Positions 6,251 through 8,418 of a stretch of DNA of 8,418 bases are shown here, piece by piece. The first letter of the stretch is position 1. The number at the start of each line of letters is the position of its first letter. A program made the translations under genes and the position numbers. Under the pieces are notes generated by a model. The model was not told the DNA's origin. It did no database searches and saw only the letters and a program-made list of their open reading frames with translations. This DNA comes from Bifidobacterium breve (GTDB lineage Bacteria > Actinomycetota > Actinomycetes > S36-B12), in assembly GCA_945900705.1 (NCBI GenBank), contig CAMDKJ010000070.1:1-8418 (forward strand). The letters are read 5' to 3'.

Positions 6251-7249
6251 CTACTGGGTTGGACGAATAACCGTAAGCCTGTCATACGCACGCAGCGCTT
6301 GAACTCCCCCCGGCAAGAATGCCGGCCCCTGCCCGGCCCACTGGGTCACCAAGCGGTCCACCGCGATCACATGATCGCGACTTAGATCCCCTGGAACGCC
6401 ACCAATTGCAATACACATTGCGCGGATCAGTCGGGTACGGATTGCTCGTGGGATGCCATCCAAGTCATTTACGTCAACCGAAACCGAGCCGTCGGCAATT
6501 GTTACCACATCCTCGAATAGCGCGTCGGCTAGTTCATCGAGACCGTCAGCGTCATCTCGCAACATGCTCGCTGAGCGTGCCAGCCCAACTGCAACGCCCG
6601 GCCCGAGATCATCACCCAATGACTCCAAGAGTTGACGTACTCGCACCCGCGCAAATCGTCTATCTGCATTATGCGCATCACGCCACGGCTGCTCACCTAA
6701 TTCAGCCAGCACCTCAGCCGCCGACTCGTGCACAACCGCACGCGGTATTTCGAGCAAGGGCCGGTGCCACAACCCATTTACCGATGCCATCGCGGCTAAT
6801 GATCGGGCACCTGATCCGCGAGCTAAGCGCAGCAGCACGGTTTCAGCTTGATCGTCTTGGGTATGACCAAGTAGCACCACCGCTGAATTCTGCTGCTCGG
6901 CACTTGCGGTGAGTCCCGCATAGCGCGCATCACGTGCCGCCGACTCCAAGCCACCAACTCCGCCAACGTGTACGGCCACAATCTCAACAGGGTTGAGCCC
7001 AAGACGACCACAAACACCCGCCGCCCAAGCTGCGATCTCGGCGGATCCCTCCTGTAATTGGTGATCGACGATCACCGCACCGGCAAATAGCCCGAGCCGC
7101 TTGGCAACCCAACCGGTTGCGGCTGCCAAGGCGAGTGAATCAGGCCCACCGGAGCAGGCGACGAGAACTACGTCACCTGGCTCGAGGGCACTAAGTGCGC
7201 GCTCGACCGCATTGCGCACCTGGACGGTCGCAGCACATGCACGATCCAT
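6251..7249 (-). CDS. tilS: tRNA(Ile)-lysidine synthase
   Basis: TilS uses ATP and lysine to turn C34 of the CAU-anticodon tRNA-Ile into lysidine, switching it from AUG to AUA decoding. From the chosen start the product is 332 residues. The N-terminal PP-loop ATPase domain shows SGGPDS (33-38), VDHQLQEGS (61-69), GHTQDDQAET (128-137), LARGSGARSL (142-151), RPLL (163-166), and DAHNADRRFARVRVR (191-205), the actinobacterial version of the DPSN/RNR region. The remainder is the substrate-specificity region; the extra C-terminal domain of enterobacterial TilS is absent, as is usual in actinobacteria. The start is ATG at 7249, which overlaps the upstream stop as TGATG. A GTG at 7273 would add eight residues inside the upstream gene and has no well-spaced Shine-Dalgarno, so I prefer the ATG. 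Confidence 0.95.
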   Translation of the reverse strand: MDRACAATVQVRNAVERALSALEPGDVVLVACSGGPDSLALAAATGWVAKRLGLFAGAVIVDHQLQEGSAEIAAWAAGVCGRLGLNPVEIVAVHVGGVGGLESAARDARYAGLTASAEQQNSAVVLLGHTQDDQAETVLLRLARGSGARSLAAMASVNGLWHRPLLEIPRAVVHESAAEVLAELGEQPWRDAHNADRRFARVRVRQLLESLGDDLGPGVAVGLARSASMLRDDADGLDELADALFEDVVTIADGSVSVDVNDLDGIPRAIRTRLIRAMCIAIGGVPGDLSRDHVIAVDRLVTQWAGQGPAFLPGGVQALRAYDRLTVIRPTQ

Positions 7250-8304
7250 CAACTTGCCATTCGCTTGACCCACGCCCCCGGATTGGTGATCTCAGTTCGA
7301 GTTGGCAAAGTCATCGGTGAAGCCCAGACTTGATTAAATCCAGACATCCCAATGTCGTCGACGACGTGGCGCACAAACGCGGCACCTTCGGTGTATTGCC
7401 GCATCTTCATGTCCATACCGAGTGCGCGTCGAACTAGTGCATCAATTGCCTTGGGACTATTCCTGCGGGCAGTGAATCGTTCACGAATCAGCGCGACACT
7501 TGGTATCACCTGCGGGCCCACATCATCCATCACCACATCAGCGTGACCTTCAAGTAACGACATCACCCCTGTCATTTTGTCGAATACTTCACGTTGCTCG
7601 GGTGATTGCACAGCCTCAACTAAACTCCCCTTGCGAGCAATGGAGCCCATTACCGCCGCCACCCGCCGCAAGGTTTCACTAAAACTAAGGTCAGATGCTT
7701 CGATGAATTCGTTGACAAGTGAGGCAAGGTAGGCACCGAGCCACGGCACCGCACCAAATTGCACCCGGTGGGTTTCTTCATGTAGGCAGACCCATAATCG
7801 AAAATCTCGAGATGGCACTTGCAATTGCTGCTCGACCTGCACAATTGTCGGAGCCACTAGTAGCAGCCGACCCGGTTGGCCAGGCTCGGTAAATACCTCG
7901 TACTGGCCAAGTACTTTTCCAGAGAGCCAAGCAAGAACTGCACCGAGTTGCACAGCCGAACCGCGGGCACCAATACCGCGGACTAAATCCGGTGGCCCAC
8001 CACCTTCAACGCGTTCGGAAAGTGCTGCCAAGGCTATCTGCATCCCTGAGACATTTGAGGCAATCCATGCTGGGCGATCAACAACTTGTGCGCGTGAACC
8101 CGCCGGTGCAACCAGTCCGGTAACCCGCTGCACAGGAGCTACCGCCTCAAGTGCCAGCTCGCGCAGCATGTCGACAGCCGCCTGAGTTTCACGCTGTGAC
8201 AGCACCGGCCCACTCGGGGCCAACCGGATCGCGATACTGACGGCGAGCGGCCAATCAACAGTGGACCTCGATTGGTTGGTGGCCGCCATTTGTTCAGGGG
8301 CCAT
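7249..8304 (-). CDS. putative zinc-dependent metalloprotease, DUF2342 family (F420-biosynthesis-associated type)
   Basis: This 351-residue protein belongs to the actinobacterial DUF2342 family, annotated as zinc-dependent metalloprotease or 'coenzyme F420 biosynthesis associated'; the substrate is not established. Family landmarks are VDWPLAV near the N-terminus (16-22), VVDRPAWI (84-91 region), VLGQYEVF (131-138), then FRLWVCLHEETHRVQFGAVPWL, which contains an intact HExxH zinc motif (H175-E176-E177-T178-H179). A second conserved stretch, LLEGHADVVMDD (250-261), could supply the third ligand. No signal peptide or membrane helix is seen, so it should be cytosolic. I chose ATG at 8304: it overlaps an upstream stop as TGATG and has AGG 8 nt upstream. 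An ATG at 8319 (356 residues) lacks a Shine-Dalgarno, and one at 8289 would be 346 residues. The 'F420' label is a co-occurrence name and is not evidence of a role in that pathway. Confidence 0.9.
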   Translation of the reverse strand: MAPEQMAATNQSRSTVDWPLAVSIAIRLAPSGPVLSQRETQAAVDMLRELALEAVAPVQRVTGLVAPAGSRAQVVDRPAWIASNVSGMQIALAALSERVEGGGPPDLVRGIGARGSAVQLGAVLAWLSGKVLGQYEVFTEPGQPGRLLLVAPTIVQVEQQLQVPSRDFRLWVCLHEETHRVQFGAVPWLGAYLASLVNEFIEASDLSFSETLRRVAAVMGSIARKGSLVEAVQSPEQREVFDKMTGVMSLLEGHADVVMDDVGPQVIPSVALIRERFTARRNSPKAIDALVRRALGMDMKMRQYTEGAAFVRHVVDDIGMSGFNQVWASPMTLPTRTEITNPGAWVKRMAS

Positions 8305-8418
8305 CAGGGGCACCTGCATCCGGTGGGCGGCAAGCTACAGCTACGCAGCTGCCTTCAAGGGCCCAATCGCCGGCCACGAATGGCACGAGGGCTACCTCGC
8401 CACGAACAACTTCGAATG
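8304..8418 (-). CDS. possible C-terminal end of an unidentified upstream gene (partial)
   Basis: A minus-strand frame is open from the right edge to a TGA at 8306-8304, giving 37 residues ending in DAGAPDGP. I do not recognise it. Three things favour coding: the stop overlaps the next start as TGATG, as in the tilS junction; first codon positions are strongly G-rich; and third-position GC is about half, like the neighbours. The complementary plus-strand frame would need a third-position GC of over 80 percent, unlike the other genes. In mycobacteria the gene upstream of the DUF2342 gene is dacB (a D-Ala-D-Ala carboxypeptidase), but nothing visible here confirms that. The fragment is too short for a family call. 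Confidence 0.4.

Noticed and set aside
7250..7273. GTG start eight codons upstream for tilS
   Set aside because: It lies inside the preceding gene with no well-spaced Shine-Dalgarno, while ATG at 7249 forms a TGATG junction like the neighbouring gene.
8305..8319. ATG at 8319 as the start of the DUF2342 gene
   Set aside because: No Shine-Dalgarno precedes it and the five extra residues are not needed; ATG at 8304 has a spaced AGG and a start-stop overlap. It cannot be fully excluded.
8279..8418. Plus-strand open frame at the right edge with plausible-looking residues (GHEWHEGYLATNN)
   Set aside because: There is no ATG start, it begins inside the metalloprotease gene, and its third-position GC is over 80 percent, out of line with the other genes. 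The minus-strand frame fits better.

Overview
The window is a typical Actinomycetota (actinobacterial) housekeeping region. The evidence is the gene order (zinc metalloprotease DUF2342 - tilS - hpt - ftsH - folE - folP - folB - folK - DUF3180), the close match of each protein to its actinobacterial family, and the presence of two largely actinobacterial families (DUF2342 and DUF3180). Base composition is moderate rather than very high in GC, and genes are tightly packed. This would fit a compact-genome actinobacterium, but the taxon below phylum is inference.

Layout, left to right. Positions 2-523 (+) hold the 3' end of a NuoD-like (complex I 49-kDa-like) gene whose start lies outside the window. 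A 32-bp convergent gap follows. Everything from 556 to the right edge reads leftwards on the minus strand. In transcription order these genes are: a possible C-terminal fragment of an unidentified gene (8304-8418), a DUF2342 zinc-metalloprotease-like protein, tilS, hpt, ftsH, folE, folP, folB, folK, a DUF3180 membrane protein and a 94-residue soluble protein of unknown function. Six junctions overlap by 1 to 4 nt as start/stop quadruplets or pentamers (ATGA, GTGA, TGATG, TAGTG). The only minus-strand gap longer than about 15 bp is the 69 bp between hpt and ftsH, which holds a short hairpin and an unusual ftsH start site. No stretch of 300 bases or more lacks a gene.

How the genes fit together. 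FolE (GTP to dihydroneopterin triphosphate), FolB (dihydroneopterin aldolase), FolK (HPPK) and FolP (dihydropteroate synthase) supply most of the pterin branch of folate synthesis; the dihydroneopterin triphosphate dephosphorylation step and FolC are not here. Hpt salvages purines, TilS makes lysidine in the tRNA that reads AUA, and FtsH is the essential membrane AAA+ protease. The DUF2342, DUF3180 and 94-residue proteins ride with this operon but have no established role.

I see no RNA gene, CRISPR array, insertion sequence, phage gene, attachment site or origin. No novel system is evident. The points worth a second look are the degenerate NuoD C-terminus, the ftsH start codon lying inside a 9-nt Shine-Dalgarno match, a similar arrangement at the DUF3180 gene, and the small uncharacterised protein at the end of the operon.
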